From the NCBI GenBank assembly GCA_043809745.1, contig JBDROU010000040.1:1-54900 (forward strand): a stretch of DNA of 54,900 bases, given 5' to 3'. Each line of letters begins with the position of its first letter. Within the stretch, counting starts at the first letter, position 1. The position numbers were made by a program, and so were the translations under genes. The DNA is from JBDROU01 sp043809745 [NCBI: bacterium] (GTDB taxonomy: Bacteria > Elusimicrobiota > JBDRMW01). Below the pieces are notes generated by a model that was not told where the DNA came from, did no database searches, and saw only the letters and a program-made list of their open reading frames with translations. Shown in pieces: positions 33,328-41,177 of this stretch.

Positions 33328-33550
33328 CTATTTCTACTGTTGCTCTCTTATCGAGCTTGGCTGAGGAAGCATTAATTATAGTGCGGATAGCCTTTATTAT
33401 TCTTCCTTCTTTACCGATAATTTTTCCTCTATCATTATCAGCTACTCTTAACTCTATAATGGTAGCTTTCTCTCCAGTAACTTCACTTACTTTAACTTCA
33501 TTAGGATTATCAACTAAGGCTTTAGCTATATACTCGACTAACTCCTTCAT
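33320..33550 (-). CDS. khpA: KH-domain RNA-binding protein KhpA
   Basis: A 76-residue single KH domain with the 'GKEGRIIKAIRTII' GxxG loop. KhpA pairs with KhpB (Jag/EloR) in many bacteria to bind sRNAs and mRNAs affecting cell division. It lies between rpsP and rimM, its usual place. A strong AAGGAGG site precedes the ATG. Confidence 0.95.
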   Translation of the reverse strand: MKELVEYIAKALVDNPNEVKVSEVTGEKATIIELRVADNDRGKIIGKEGRIIKAIRTIINASSAKLDKRATVEIVE

Positions 33551-33574
33551 TCTCGCCCTCCTTATCGATCAATC

Positions 33575-33829
33575 TTATTGTAAAGTATCCGAAATTTTCT
33601 TCTTTTTAATAAGACTCCTAACAGTTTCAGAGAGTATAGCTCCTTTAGAAATCCAGTGATTCAATCTTTCTTCTTTAAAAGTAACTTTATTCTCCTGCAG
33701 TGAAGGATCGTAATGGCCAATAACCTCAATAGGCCTGCCATCACGCCTCTTGCGTACATCGATAGCTACCATCCTATAAAAACCCTTTTTGGGCTTTCCT
33801 ACTCGTTGGAATCTAAGCGCAACTGCCAC
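33575..33829 (-). CDS. rpsP: 30S ribosomal protein S16
   Basis: The 84-residue S16 begins 'VALRFQRVGKPKKGFYRMVA' and continues 'DGRPIEVIGHYDP', 'ERLNHWISKGA'. It is the first gene of the rpsP-khpA-rimM-trmD-rplS-rnhB-yraN operon. The start is GTG with GGAG six bases upstream. No oddities. Confidence 0.97.
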   Translation of the reverse strand: MAVALRFQRVGKPKKGFYRMVAIDVRKRRDGRPIEVIGHYDPSLQENKVTFKEERLNHWISKGAILSETVRSLIKKKKISDTLQ

Positions 33830-33874
33830 AATGTTCTCCTAAATTATATTGTAATTCTATTTGTTAAAGGATAG

Positions 33875-33903
33875 ATTTTAATCAAAAAAGACATATTTGT
33901 CAA
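33875..33903 (-). promoter_or_regulatory. rpsP operon promoter (TTGACA-17-TAAAAT)
   Basis: Minus strand: TTGACA at 33898-33903, 17-base spacer, TAAAAT at 33875-33880. The start point near 33868 gives a leader of about 39 bases to the rpsP GTG. A second TATAAT-like box lies just before the ribosome site. Confidence 0.75.
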
Positions 33904-33939
33904 ATGTTTTTTTGATATTTTTACCTCAATCAAACACAG

Positions 33940-34716
33940 CTACTTTCTCCTTCTTTCAATATAGGCATAAGCATTGTGGTTATGGATACTCTCCAAATTC
34001 TCACTTTCAACAGTAAACCACGTAATTCTGCTGTCTTTTGACAGCTTCCTAGTTACCTTTCTAACAATATCCTCCACAAATACTGGATTTTTATATGCCT
34101 GCTCCGTCACATAACGTTCATCTTCTCTTTTTAGCAGTGAATATATCTGGCTTGAAGCGCATTTCTCGACTACATTTATTATATCCTCAATCCATATGAA
34201 TGATTCAGCGCGTAAACTCACATTCACCATCCCTCTTTGATTATGCGCTCCAAACCTACTTATAGCTTTAGAACACGGACACAGAGCTGTTACAGGCACC
34301 TCAACCCCAAATACTTGATCAAAGTTATTAGTTCTGCCGAGCAAAGCCTTAAAATGACATTTGTACTCCAAAAGCCCTTGAGCTTTGCTTACCGGCGCTC
34401 TTTTTGATATAAAATATGGGAATCTCATCTCCAGATGAGCTTCTTTTGACTTAAATTTATCCTTAATATATTGAAGAATCTCTTTCAGATTGCTTATATC
34501 AATCTCAAGCTGATACCTATTCAAAACCTCCACGAAACGACTCATATGTGTACCCTTAAATCTCTTAGGTAATGACACATACATATTTATGTCAGCAACG
34601 GTATGCTGGATTTCATGATCCTTATCCCTCAAAGCAACCGGATATTTAATATTTTTTATTCCTACTTTATCTATATCGATTTTCCTTCTATCATACATAT
34701 TCTGAACATCAACCAT
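33940..34716 (-). CDS. folE2: GTP cyclohydrolase FolE2
   Basis: This 258-residue type IB GTP cyclohydrolase makes 7,8-dihydroneopterin triphosphate, the first step to folate and queuosine. Family residues are present: C146 and C148 in 'ALCPCSKAIS', H158 in 'GAHNQRG', and 'HNHNAYA' near the C-terminus. FolE2 can use metals other than zinc, so it often serves zinc-poor conditions. It stands alone on the minus strand, with its own ribosome site (GGAGG) a few bases before the ATG. Confidence 0.94.
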   Translation of the reverse strand: MVDVQNMYDRRKIDIDKVGIKNIKYPVALRDKDHEIQHTVADINMYVSLPKRFKGTHMSRFVEVLNRYQLEIDISNLKEILQYIKDKFKSKEAHLEMRFPYFISKRAPVSKAQGLLEYKCHFKALLGRTNNFDQVFGVEVPVTALCPCSKAISRFGAHNQRGMVNVSLRAESFIWIEDIINVVEKCASSQIYSLLKREDERYVTEQAYKNPVFVEDIVRKVTRKLSKDSRITWFTVESENLESIHNHNAYAYIERRRK

Positions 34717-34758
34717 CTAGCACATACCTCCTAAACATAAATTTTTTAATTTAAGATT

Positions 34759-34774
34759 ATTAGAGACCTCTAAT
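34759..34774. terminator. Short hairpin after the phosphoesterase gene
   Basis: ATTAGAG (34759-34765) pairs with CTCTAAT (34768-34774) around two bases, directly past the stop of the LigD-type phosphoesterase on the minus strand and before folE2. It could end the GGDEF-phosphoesterase transcript; the T-run is weak. Confidence 0.4.
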
Positions 34775-34776
34775 CT

Positions 34777-35193
34777 TTATCTCTTAAATATCAGCCATTG
34801 CTTTTCCTTGAAATGAAGTAAGACATAACTGCCGGCAAGTTTTTTTCCATATATTGCAAATTCAATAGCTTTTTTGGTCATGTTTAATAATAAATACTCA
34901 CCCTTATCCCAAATTACTACTTTCCCGGCGCCATACTGGCCTTCGGGTATTCTGCCTTCAAAATCGAGATAATCCAACGGATGATCCTCAACTGCAATAG
35001 CAAGCCGTTTGATACCCTTGGTTAATGGCGCATTTTTAGGTATCGCCCAGCTCCTCAACACACTCCCCATCTCCAAACGAAAATCATAATGCAGACGGGT
35101 TGCGTGATGCTCCTGCACTACAAATCTGCCTGTAGTTTCCTTATTGCCATCCATATACGCCCTTGATTTTACTGCTTTGCTTCTGTAAACCAT
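34777..35193 (-). CDS. Stand-alone LigD-type 3'-phosphoesterase
   Basis: The 138-residue protein is a single PE domain as found at the N-terminus of bacterial LigD, where it trims 3'-ribonucleoside and 3'-phosphate ends during non-homologous end joining. The active-site residues of Pseudomonas LigD map with a constant offset: H29, H35, D37, R39 and H71 ('EHHATRLHYDFRLE', 'VEDHPLDYLDFEG'), so the enzyme looks competent. No ligase, primase or Ku gene is in the window. The ATG at 35193 overlaps the GGDEF gene by 25 bases; an internal ATG at 35154 avoids the overlap and also has a nearby AAGGG. The two genes are probably cotranscribed. Confidence 0.88.
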   Translation of the reverse strand: MVYRSKAVKSRAYMDGNKETTGRFVVQEHHATRLHYDFRLEMGSVLRSWAIPKNAPLTKGIKRLAIAVEDHPLDYLDFEGRIPEGQYGAGKVVIWDKGEYLLLNMTKKAIEFAIYGKKLAGSYVLLHFKEKQWLIFKR

Positions 35194-36554
35194 TCTACCC
35201 TGTTCCTGTTCTTTTGTTTTGCTTCATATAGTGCTTTATCTGCTTCTTCAATAAGCTGTTTCCCAATAATACCTTTTGAGAAATCTCCTTTTGGAGAGAA
35301 GCTTGTGCCGCCGATACTAACAGTTAACCTTTTATTAGGTTGTTTTTCTCCAAGCGGGAACTCGTATTGTTCAACGCTCTGCCGTATTCTTTCGGCTACT
35401 TTTTTACCGCCATTTTCAGGTGTCTCAGGTAAAACTATAACAAATTCTTCTCCGCCATATCTGGCGATAAAATCTTCTCTTCTCAAAGATTCTTTCATAA
35501 TCATTGCTACATCCTTAAGCACAACATTACCCATCTGATGGCCATTAGTATCGTTATAATGCTTGAAATAATCAATATCGGCTATTAAAAGAGTTATTGG
35601 ACTTTCATATCTGACAGCCCTGCCGAGCTCATTATTCAGGAATTCTTGAAAAAACCTGAAATTATGCACACCTGTAAGTTGATCTGTAATAGTCTGTGTA
35701 AGCAGCTTATTATGTTCTTCCTTTAACTTTCTGGTCATCGTATTAAATGAATTTGTAAGTTTTCCTACCTCATCACCGCTCTTTACCTGTATCTCTAAAT
35801 CGAGATTTCCTTCCGTTACTTTCTTAACCCCGGCCAATAACTTGGATAAAGGCGAAACAATACTGACAATAAGTATTAACGCTATAAAAATAATTATCAA
35901 AATTATAACGCTTCCGGATCTAAATGCAGAATCCTGACTCTGGCTTAAAATCATGCCTACATTCTCTTCCGCATCTTCCAATCTAGATCGATTTATATCC
36001 ACCAGCTTTTCGCACATCGTATATATTTTTGTTAATCTGGCCCTTCCTTCCGCGGTCAGCAAAGCTACTGTATGTTCCTGCTCCAACTTAGGTATCTCTT
36101 TTCCTACAGCCTTCTCATCTGCCCGAAGAAGCAATCCTAAAATCTTTTTCTTTTGCCCAACAGACTTAAAATCCTTTATTAAATCCTGAACCTGCGAATA
36201 ATATATTTTTATCTCTTTATCCAATTCAATTAAGAGCTGCTTTTCTGTATTGCTATTGACCATTTTGCGCATCTGCATAATTTTTTCGGAAATTTTTTGT
36301 TTTGTTCTCTGGCTCTCATTTAATATTGTTTTATCATCTGTAACCAAATAGCGGAACACGCTGTCATCGTATATAATAAAATTATGCTTCAATCCTTCTG
36401 CAACACTGATTGCTTGGAAATTATCAGCCAAGACCTTATTGAAAATATCCACCATCTCAAGCTGGCCATTCAGCAAAAAAGCTAAAAACCAGAGCACCAG
36501 TCCAATAATACAAGCCACTGAAACTATAATTTTTGTTTTTATTGTCAGGAACAT
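35169..36554 (-). CDS. Membrane diguanylate cyclase (sensor-HAMP-GGDEF)
   Basis: This 461-residue protein makes c-di-GMP from GTP. Two transmembrane helices (about 8-28 and 211-235) bracket a helical extracytoplasmic sensor of about 180 residues, like four-helix-bundle receptor domains. A HAMP domain ('VSPLSKLLAGVKKVTEGNLDL') follows, then GGDEF with the active 'RYGGEEFVIV' near 364. An inhibitory RxxD site ('RRED') lies five residues before it, so product feedback is likely. The gene is divergent from polX across a region holding a long palindrome. Confidence 0.92.
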   Translation of the reverse strand: MFLTIKTKIIVSVACIIGLVLWFLAFLLNGQLEMVDIFNKVLADNFQAISVAEGLKHNFIIYDDSVFRYLVTDDKTILNESQRTKQKISEKIMQMRKMVNSNTEKQLLIELDKEIKIYYSQVQDLIKDFKSVGQKKKILGLLLRADEKAVGKEIPKLEQEHTVALLTAEGRARLTKIYTMCEKLVDINRSRLEDAEENVGMILSQSQDSAFRSGSVIILIIIFIALILIVSIVSPLSKLLAGVKKVTEGNLDLEIQVKSGDEVGKLTNSFNTMTRKLKEEHNKLLTQTITDQLTGVHNFRFFQEFLNNELGRAVRYESPITLLIADIDYFKHYNDTNGHQMGNVVLKDVAMIMKESLRREDFIARYGGEEFVIVLPETPENGGKKVAERIRQSVEQYEFPLGEKQPNKRLTVSIGGTSFSPKGDFSKGIIGKQLIEEADKALYEAKQKNRNRVEWFTEAKQ

Positions 36555-36570
36555 GGGTAGATTTTATCAT

Positions 36571-36602
36571 AATAACAATATCCTTTAAAGTATATTGTTA
36601 TT
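36571..36602. promoter_or_regulatory. 32-bp near-perfect palindrome between the GGDEF gene and polX
   Basis: AATAACAATAT (36571-36581) is the exact reverse complement of 36592-36602, and the inner CTTTAAAG is itself palindromic; only one base pair of 16 is mismatched. It covers the polX -35 box (36595-36600) and lies 17-48 bases before the GGDEF start, the place for an operator controlling both genes. In RNA form it could also be a hairpin in the GGDEF leader. Confidence 0.55.
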
Positions 36603-36623
36603 GCTTCTCCTTTTTACTATAAT
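36595..36623 (+). promoter_or_regulatory. polX-nth promoter (TTGTTA-17-TATAAT)
   Basis: TTGTTA at 36595-36600 and TATAAT at 36618-36623 with a 17-base spacer. Initiation near 36630 leaves about 20 bases before the polX ATG, without a visible Shine-Dalgarno. Confidence 0.6.
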
Positions 36624-36650
36624 TAAAAAAATATAAAATTCAGACACACA

Positions 36651-38369
36651 ATGAATAATCAAGAAATTAGCAAGGTATTGGAAGAAGTAGCTACACTTTT
36701 AGCTCTAAAAAAAGATAATGAGTTCAAGATAAGAGCCTACAAAGCTGCCGCCGAAAAAGTATCAACCTTAAACGATGATATTGCAAATTATGTTGAATCA
36801 GAAACTATTCAAGATGTAAAAGGCATAGGCCCGAGTATCTCAGAAAAAATTAAAGAATTGGTAAGAACGGGAAAGCTTGGATTCCTTAAAGAGTTAAAGA
36901 AAACGGTGCCTGCCGGATTAGTAGATATGCTGAAGATTCCGGGTCTGGGGACAAAGAAAATACACCTGCTGAATGAAAAGCTTAGCATAACCACCATAAG
37001 TGAGCTGGAATCTGCCTGCAAAAACAACAAACTTATTGATATAGAAGGTTTTAGCAAAAAAACTCAGGACAACATTCTCAAAGGGATAGAATATATTAAT
37101 CAGTTTTCAGGCCAGTATTTATATGATTTTGCTCAATTAAAGGCCGGCAGAATTCTTGAATATCTTAAGAAGAACAAAAAATTTACCAATTTAAGTTTAG
37201 CAGGAAGCATCAGACGTCATAAAGAAATAGTTAAAGATATTGATATAGTAGCTTCCGGAAGCGATGTTAAAAACTTAATGGAATATTTCACTAAATTCAC
37301 CGAAACATCCGCTGTTATCGCGAAAGGCGAAACAAAAACCAGTATACGTCTTATTGATGGGATTAATGTTGATTTAAGAATAGTTGAAAGTGATCTTTTT
37401 CCGTACGCTCTTCACCATTTCACCGGAAGCAAGGATCATAATACCGCTATGAGAGGCCGTTCAAAAAACTTAGGGATCAAGATGAATGAGTACGGTCTTT
37501 TCAAGCAGGATAAGCTTATTCGCTGCAGAACTGAAGAAGAAATATTCAGTAAATTGAATCTTTCTTTTATACCGCCGGAATTAAGAGAAAATATGGGCGA
37601 GATAGAAGCAGCTGAGCAGAATAAAATTCCAAAACTAATTGAAGAATCAGATCTAAAGGGAGTACTTCATGTGCACTCCAAATACAGCGATGGGATCAAC
37701 GACATAGAAACCTTAGTCAAGGGCTGTATCTCAAAAGGCCTATCGTATTTAGGATTATGTGACCATTCACAATCGGCTTATTATGCAAATGGCCTAAAAG
37801 AACCGGATTTATTAAATCAGATTAAAGAAATTGATTTACTTAACATAAAATATAAAGATTTCAAAATATTCAAAGGCATAGAATCAGACATAAGGCCGGA
37901 TGGCACTCTGGACTATCCGGAACATATTCTATCTAAATTAGATTTCGTCATAGGATCCATCCATTCAAGGTTTAATATGCCGGAACGAGAGATGACAAAC
38001 AGAATACTAAATGCCATAAAGAACCCATACTTCACCATACTGGGGCATCCAACCGGAAGATTGCTTCTGGCGCGAGAAGGATATAAAATTGATTTAATCA
38101 AAATAATTGACGATTCAGCTAAATATGGTAAAATTATTGAACTTAACTCTAACCCTCAAAGGTTTGACTTAGATTGGAGATACCTTAAATACGCAAAACA
38201 GAAGGGTGTCTTAATATCAATAAATCCTGACGCGCATACTATGGAAGATATTGATGATATGTTCCTCGGGATAGGTGTAGCGCGCAAAGGCTGGTTAGAA
38301 CCTGATAACGTAATAAACACATTTGCAACAAAAAAAATCATTCACCTGCTTGGGAATAAAAAACCATGA
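36651..38369 (+). CDS. polX: DNA polymerase X with PHP domain
   Basis: A 572-residue bacterial PolX, a gap-filling repair polymerase. N-terminal helix-hairpin-helix units ('VKGIGPSISEKIKEL', 'IPGLGTKKIHLL') bind DNA. The nucleotidyltransferase motif is 'LAGSIRRHKEIVKDIDIVAS' (about 181-200). The C-terminal PHP domain (about 338-560) starts 'LHVHSKYSDGIND' and includes 'CDHSQSAYYANGL', 'GIESDIRPDGTLDY' and 'GHPTGRLLL', giving a Mn-dependent 3'-5' exonuclease or AP-endonuclease activity. It overlaps nth by four bases, fitting a base-excision repair pair. Confidence 0.94.
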   Translation: MNNQEISKVLEEVATLLALKKDNEFKIRAYKAAAEKVSTLNDDIANYVESETIQDVKGIGPSISEKIKELVRTGKLGFLKELKKTVPAGLVDMLKIPGLGTKKIHLLNEKLSITTISELESACKNNKLIDIEGFSKKTQDNILKGIEYINQFSGQYLYDFAQLKAGRILEYLKKNKKFTNLSLAGSIRRHKEIVKDIDIVASGSDVKNLMEYFTKFTETSAVIAKGETKTSIRLIDGINVDLRIVESDLFPYALHHFTGSKDHNTAMRGRSKNLGIKMNEYGLFKQDKLIRCRTEEEIFSKLNLSFIPPELRENMGEIEAAEQNKIPKLIEESDLKGVLHVHSKYSDGINDIETLVKGCISKGLSYLGLCDHSQSAYYANGLKEPDLLNQIKEIDLLNIKYKDFKIFKGIESDIRPDGTLDYPEHILSKLDFVIGSIHSRFNMPEREMTNRILNAIKNPYFTILGHPTGRLLLAREGYKIDLIKIIDDSAKYGKIIELNSNPQRFDLDWRYLKYAKQKGVLISINPDAHTMEDIDDMFLGIGVARKGWLEPDNVINTFATKKIIHLLGNKKP

Positions 38370-39004
38370 ACTTAAAAGAAAAAACTAAAATAATTGTTGA
38401 GCTGCTGCTAAAAAAATATCCTGAAGCAAAAACTGCTCTCTCTCATGAAAATCCGCTGGAACTGCTCGTTGCAACTATACTATCCGCACAATGCACGGAC
38501 GAACGCGTTAACATAGTAACCAAGGATTTATTTAAGAAATACAAGACCGCCAGTGATTATGCAAAAGCAAATATATCTATATTCGAAAATGATATCCATT
38601 CAACCGGATTTTACAAGAACAAAGCTAAGAACATTATTAACTCAACTAAAATCATTGAAGCAAAATTTAATGGCAAAGTCCCAAAAACTATGGAAGAATT
38701 AGTTACTCTCCCAGGTATAGGAAGAAAAACAGCAAATGTAGTTTTAGGCAGCGCTTACGGTATAATATCAGGCATAGTTGTTGACACCCATGTATCACGC
38801 TTAAGTCAGAGGATTGGGCTAACTAAGAATGCCAACCCGGAGAAAATTGAGTTGGATCTAATGGACCTCTTACCTAAAGAACATTGGATTAAATTCAGCC
38901 ATCTGCTTATACTTCACGGAAGGGCAATATGCAACGCAAAAAAACCCAAATGCAAAGAATGCATGCTTCTTAAACTCTGCAATTACGAACAAAAGGAAGT
39001 ATAA
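38366..39004 (+). CDS. nth: Endonuclease III
   Basis: The 212-residue bifunctional glycosylase/AP lyase removes oxidised pyrimidines. Helix-hairpin-helix 'LPGIGRKTANVVLG' holds the catalytic K121, and D140 lies in 'VVDTHVSR' (E. coli K120 and D138). The [4Fe-4S] cluster motif C-x6-C-x2-C-x5-C is intact near the end ('CNAKKPKCKECMLLKLC'). ATG overlaps the polX stop (ATGA), so products are coupled for base-excision repair: Nth cuts, PolX fills. Confidence 0.95.
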   Translation: MNLKEKTKIIVELLLKKYPEAKTALSHENPLELLVATILSAQCTDERVNIVTKDLFKKYKTASDYAKANISIFENDIHSTGFYKNKAKNIINSTKIIEAKFNGKVPKTMEELVTLPGIGRKTANVVLGSAYGIISGIVVDTHVSRLSQRIGLTKNANPEKIELDLMDLLPKEHWIKFSHLLILHGRAICNAKKPKCKECMLLKLCNYEQKEV

Positions 39005-39044
39005 AACCGGTTGGCTCCTTGTTTATTAAAGTTATATTCACATA

Positions 39045-39066
39045 TTGATCAGAAATCTCTGATCAA
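39045..39066. terminator. Hairpin between convergent nth and GT-C/TPR genes
   Basis: TTGATCAGA (39045-39053) pairs perfectly with TCTGATCAA (39058-39066) around AATC. It includes the stop codon of the minus-strand gene. Its position suggests a bidirectional terminator; T-runs are short. Confidence 0.5.
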
Positions 39067-41033
39067 TGTCCCTCTATCCTATTGTTTTCTAAATACTGTA
39101 ATGCACCTGCTGCATCCTGAAAATCCGGTTTTAGGGACAGAGACTCCTTAAAATACTTCTCTGCTTCTTTTAACTCATTTTTATAAAAATAAACTAATCC
39201 TAATTTATAGGCGTATAAATAGTTGTTCCTATCTCCCGCATAAAGTTTCTTAAAAAGATCTTCCGCTTCATTATACCTGCTTTGATTTAGGAATAGATCC
39301 CCGAGCGAACTGTAAGCCCTATTGTTGTCTAAGGAAATTGACTTTTTAATATAGATTTCCGCTTCTTCAAAGTTTTTTAGATGATATAAATAAATTTCAC
39401 CCGCAATGCGGTTTATCTCAGGGGCATCTTTTTTGGAAAACTTTTCCACTTCTATGTAATGCTTAACAGCAAGCTCATATTGACCTTGCTGAAGGTAGAT
39501 ATTAGCCAGATTGATGTGACTCGGAGCAAACTTATTGTTAAATGATATTGATTTATTGAATTCCTCAATAGCTTCTTCTATATGACCTGTATTTGAGTAT
39601 ATGACGCCTATCGAATAATGTTTGCTCCACTCAAGTTCACCAAGTATCACTTTTTTATGAACAAAGAGAAACGCTAAGATAAGCGCTAGCCCAATGATTG
39701 TTATATGCTTCCATTTTTTGAGCTTTATTTGATCAAAAAACCACACGATACCTGCAGCTGAAAGAATTATGACAACAATAATTGCAGGGAATCGGTACCT
39801 GGAAAGTATATAAAAGAGCATATTCATAACAAAATATGCGCTTAAATAAAGAAACAGGAGTAATCCTTTACGGTATGTTATGCTTAAAATCAAGCTTACC
39901 AAACAAAATGGAGCTATTAATCCCCATCTGATTAACGGTATGCCAAAAATCCTGGTAAATTTGTCCACACTATCCATCATAAAATTATCCGGCGGCTCGA
40001 CCGCATTCCAAAAATAAATAAACTTCTTCTTAAATAGTTTTAATGCATCCTTCGGCTTACTTTTAATCCATTTTATTGATTCACTAAACCAAAAACTGGA
40101 AACCTCACTGTTTGTCATATCCTTTCCGGTACGTTTCTTTGCTTCCTTCATAAAGTCTTCGTGCATATGCGCAGGAGAATATCTAATAAACGAAGGCCAT
40201 GCGTTGTATCCACTCGCCTCTGGATTGTTGCCGATGTAAAAGTTCGCGCCGCCGCTTGAAGTAGTAAGTACCAGGCCAATCTTCTTGTCTATAATAAAAT
40301 TCCTTATCATCACCGGGGATACAACAATAACAATTCCAAGTATAAAAAGAGCTAATGGCTTTATTAGTTTGGAAAAACTCATAAAAATAAAATCCCTGTA
40401 AATAAGTAAAATCCATAACAGAACAAAAGGTATAAACAAGATTACCGTTGGCAAATAAAGGCTGGATACCCCCAAGCATAAACCTGAAAATAAAAACATT
40501 TTCGGCTTATTTTCATCTTTTGCTTTTGTGAGAAATATAAGCATAAGCAGGTTAAAGAAATTGATCCATAAAGGGCCCAACAGCTTACCCTGATAGAAGA
40601 TTGACATCCCGTATAGCGAAGCGATTATCCCTGCTACAATACCTACATTCTTGTTAAATATTCTTTTAGCGAGCACATAAATCAAAACAACGTTAACTGA
40701 ACCAACTATGTATTGAGTTATATGGGGGGAGTAGGTAGCCTTGCCAAATAAGAAATAAATTGCCGCAAGTGTATAGGGATACCCCGGGTTCATTGTGAAT
40801 ATACCCTTGGCTAAACTCAGAATATCGCCGGTTAAGATATGGTGCGCCCACGAAAAATAAAGAGAATCGTCTATAAGATAGGTCTTATACCAAAAATCAT
40901 CATAATAGAGAAAAAAGACCAGCATCCGCACCAGTAGCGAAAAGGAAAACAAAATTACGATAAATGGATAATTTTTAATGAAACTTTTAATTGTATCAAG
41001 GATTGTGGTTTCGTTATTTGGCTTATCAATCAT
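39063..41033 (-). CDS. GT-C family membrane glycosyltransferase fused to TPRs
   Basis: The 656-residue protein has about ten transmembrane helices (residues about 20-460) and then five or so TPR units (about 470-650, 'SIGVIYSNTGHIEEAIEEFNKSISF' style). An acidic pair in the first outer loop ('LIDDSLYFSWAHHI') and the 'PGYPYTLA' patch fit the PMT/ArnT-like GT-C group, which takes sugars from polyprenyl phosphates on the periplasmic side. Acceptor unknown; protein O-glycosylation or glycan modification are possibilities. A second gene of the same design lies at 49986-51917. The promoter is almost leaderless. Confidence 0.82.
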   Translation of the reverse strand: MIDKPNNETTILDTIKSFIKNYPFIVILFSFSLLVRMLVFFLYYDDFWYKTYLIDDSLYFSWAHHILTGDILSLAKGIFTMNPGYPYTLAAIYFLFGKATYSPHITQYIVGSVNVVLIYVLAKRIFNKNVGIVAGIIASLYGMSIFYQGKLLGPLWINFFNLLMLIFLTKAKDENKPKMFLFSGLCLGVSSLYLPTVILFIPFVLLWILLIYRDFIFMSFSKLIKPLALFILGIVIVVSPVMIRNFIIDKKIGLVLTTSSGGANFYIGNNPEASGYNAWPSFIRYSPAHMHEDFMKEAKKRTGKDMTNSEVSSFWFSESIKWIKSKPKDALKLFKKKFIYFWNAVEPPDNFMMDSVDKFTRIFGIPLIRWGLIAPFCLVSLILSITYRKGLLLFLYLSAYFVMNMLFYILSRYRFPAIIVVIILSAAGIVWFFDQIKLKKWKHITIIGLALILAFLFVHKKVILGELEWSKHYSIGVIYSNTGHIEEAIEEFNKSISFNNKFAPSHINLANIYLQQGQYELAVKHYIEVEKFSKKDAPEINRIAGEIYLYHLKNFEEAEIYIKKSISLDNNRAYSSLGDLFLNQSRYNEAEDLFKKLYAGDRNNYLYAYKLGLVYFYKNELKEAEKYFKESLSLKPDFQDAAGALQYLENNRIEGH

Positions 41034-41042
41034 ATAATTTTA

Positions 41043-41071
41043 ATTATATAAAGTTTAATTGTTTTAAACAA
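41043..41071 (-). promoter_or_regulatory. Promoter of the first GT-C/TPR gene, nearly leaderless
   Basis: Minus strand: TTGTTT at 41066-41071, 17-base spacer, TATAAT at 41043-41048. Nine bases separate the -10 from the ATG at 41033, and no Shine-Dalgarno is present. Confidence 0.6.
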
Positions 41072-41177
41072 CGAATAGATCTGCTTACTAATGCCTGCTT
41101 CCAAAATACATGACATCCAAAAAGAGGATCCTGCATCAAAATCTCTATGATATTAAAGTAAGGTTCTGGGGTTTCAA

